Positions 63,141-64,000 of a stretch of DNA of 64,000 nt are shown one piece after another. Under the pieces are notes generated by a model. That model did no database searches. It was given only the letters and a program-made list of their open reading frames with translations, and was not told where the DNA came from. The position numbers and the translations under genes are program-made. Origin of the DNA: Burkholderiales bacterium (GTDB lineage: Bacteria > Pseudomonadota > Gammaproteobacteria > Burkholderiales > Nitrosomonadaceae); contig JACKLV010000016.1 of the NCBI GenBank assembly GCA_024235755.1, forward strand, positions 1 through 64,000, given 5' to 3'. Each line of letters begins with the position of its first letter. Positions within the stretch are counted from its first letter, which is position 1.

Positions 63141-64000
63141 ATGGAACATGAGATCAGGGAAGCGCCGCTCAATCTGTATAATCCCACCGCCAAAGATGCT
63201 GAGACGTTGCTGGCGGAATTTATCGACCGCAAGAAACTGCTGGCGCGGATTCTAGATATTGTCCAGCACAATGTATCGGACAGGCCGCAGCAGCATGTCA
63301 TTGTCGTTGGGCCGCGCGGTATGGGTAAAACCACATTATTGTGTGCAATCCGCTACAGCGTGCAGAAAGACGACGCGTTAAGTCAGGAATGGCTGCCGTT
63401 ACAGTTTGACGAAGAACAATACGGCATCGGCGATCTGGCGGATTTCTGGCTCGAAGCATTACGCCATCTGGAAATAGAGCTTAAAGCCACCCAATCAAAA
63501 GTCGACCAATTGCTCAACGAAGCGTCCGATAAACTGGCGCAGCATGCGCAGGATGTATTCTTTGAACTGCTTGCGCTAAGTGGCAGGCGCGCGTTACTGC
63601 TGGTTGACAATATCAACGACCTGTTCGCTGCGATAGACGACGGCATAGCGCTGAATCAATTGCGCGCGCTGTGGATGACCGACCCGCGCATGATGGTGAT
63701 CGGCGCGACACCGAGCCACTTTGACGAAGTTAGCGCAGTCGATCAGGCCTTTCACGATTTTTTCCGCATTTTCTATCTGGATCGCCTGACACAGGAAGAA
63801 CTGGAGGTGTTCTTGCGCCATCTGGCCGAAATGCGCGGCGATGCGCAGGTGATTCATGCTATCGAACACGAACCGCAGCGCATCGCCGCGATGCGCATTC
63901 TGACCGGCGGCAACCCGCGCCTGGTCATGCTCGGTTACCGCGTGCTGAAAGAAGGGTTCGACGGCGATGTGCGCCGCGATCTCGAACGGCTACTCGACGA
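63141..64000 (+). CDS. Second tandem AAA-type ATPase (cut by the window end)
   Basis: An open frame runs from the ATG at 63141 to the window end without a stop (286 codons visible). MEHEIREAPLNLYNPTAKDA opens it. Walker A is VGPRGMGKTTLL (57-68), Walker B is RALLLVDNIND (near 151), and GGNPRLVMLGYRVL near residue 256 is the conserved GGNPR motif of archaeal-type/STAND ATPases. It starts 1 nt after the first ATPase. GC content rises clearly through this gene compared with the rest of the window, which may mean a different origin. The C-terminal output part is not visible. Confidence 0.83.
   Translation, partial: MEHEIREAPLNLYNPTAKDAETLLAEFIDRKKLLARILDIVQHNVSDRPQQHVIVVGPRGMGKTTLLCAIRYSVQKDDALSQEWLPLQFDEEQYGIGDLADFWLEALRHLEIELKATQSKVDQLLNEASDKLAQHAQDVFFELLALSGRRALLLVDNINDLFAAIDDGIALNQLRALWMTDPRMMVIGATPSHFDEVSAVDQAFHDFFRIFYLDRLTQEELEVFLRHLAEMRGDAQVIHAIEHEPQRIAAMRILTGGNPRLVMLGYRVLKEGFDGDVRRDLERLLD

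Noticed and set aside
63383..63869. Minus-strand open frames of about 90 residues at the right edge
   Set aside because: They are antisense to the second ATPase, whose Walker A, Walker B and GGNPR motifs prove the plus-strand frame.
1..64000. tRNA, rRNA, CRISPR array, integron or prophage
   Set aside because: No cloverleaf, rRNA segment, regularly spaced repeats or phage structural gene was recognised while reading both strands; xerC here is the housekeeping recombinase.

Overview
The window is chromosomal DNA from a betaproteobacterial ammonia oxidizer of the genus Nitrosomonas. The anchor is a complete amoC-amoA-amoB operon (6131-9201) whose copper ligands can be seen. The AmoA sequence looks closest to the N. 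oligotropha type; that comparison is from memory. Most of the rest is ordinary Nitrosomonadales housekeeping: rsmE, trkAH, hda, rsmB-purN-purM, pyrF, rapA, regBA, ispH, hslVU-xerC-dapF and nudF. I see no rRNA, tRNA or CRISPR array.

Layout. 1-5.8 kb holds rsmE, a thioredoxin-like protein, an inositol-phosphatase-family enzyme, the TrkAH potassium system and a PilG/CheY-like receiver. 5.8-9.3 kb is the amo operon, with repeats in its leader, a hairpin between amoC and amoA, and a strong terminator. 9.3-11.3 kb holds a decayed end of a perM-like gene, then hda and a HAD phosphatase. 11.4-15.6 kb is a four-gene operon (acyl-AMP ligase, reductase, ACP, serine palmitoyltransferase) that matches the bacterial ceramide/sphingolipid gene set. 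16-17.5 kb holds an IS3 fragment and an FAD oxidoreductase. 19.1-24.8 kb is a hopanoid block, hpnH-hpnB-hpnM-hpnN. 24.9-36.2 kb is housekeeping plus the RegBA redox two-component system. 36.5-42.6 kb carries an unusual CLC protein, a divergent DAHP-synthase-like enzyme, ispH and a transporter. 42.9-48 kb is hslU-hslV-xerC-DUF484-dapF-GNAT. 48.2-52.8 kb holds a tiny lipoprotein, a DevBCA-type exporter and a receiver-EAL phosphodiesterase. 53.3-57.8 kb holds a di-haem oxidoreductase, nudF and an NfeD/slipin pair.

The least explained part is the right edge (57.9-64 kb). A 1301-residue protein of unknown function has an N-terminus that resembles the leader of proteins associated with extracellular contractile injection systems (eCIS core, DUF4157), but it lacks the DUF4157 core. 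It is divergent from two tandem AAA-type ATPases, the second cut by the window end. A perfect 20-bp inverted repeat with an 8-nt loop sits in front of the first ATPase. This locus is the best candidate for an undescribed system. The ceramide operon, lying 3.5 kb from hopanoid genes, suggests that this nitrifier builds an outer membrane carrying both sphingolipids and hopanoids.
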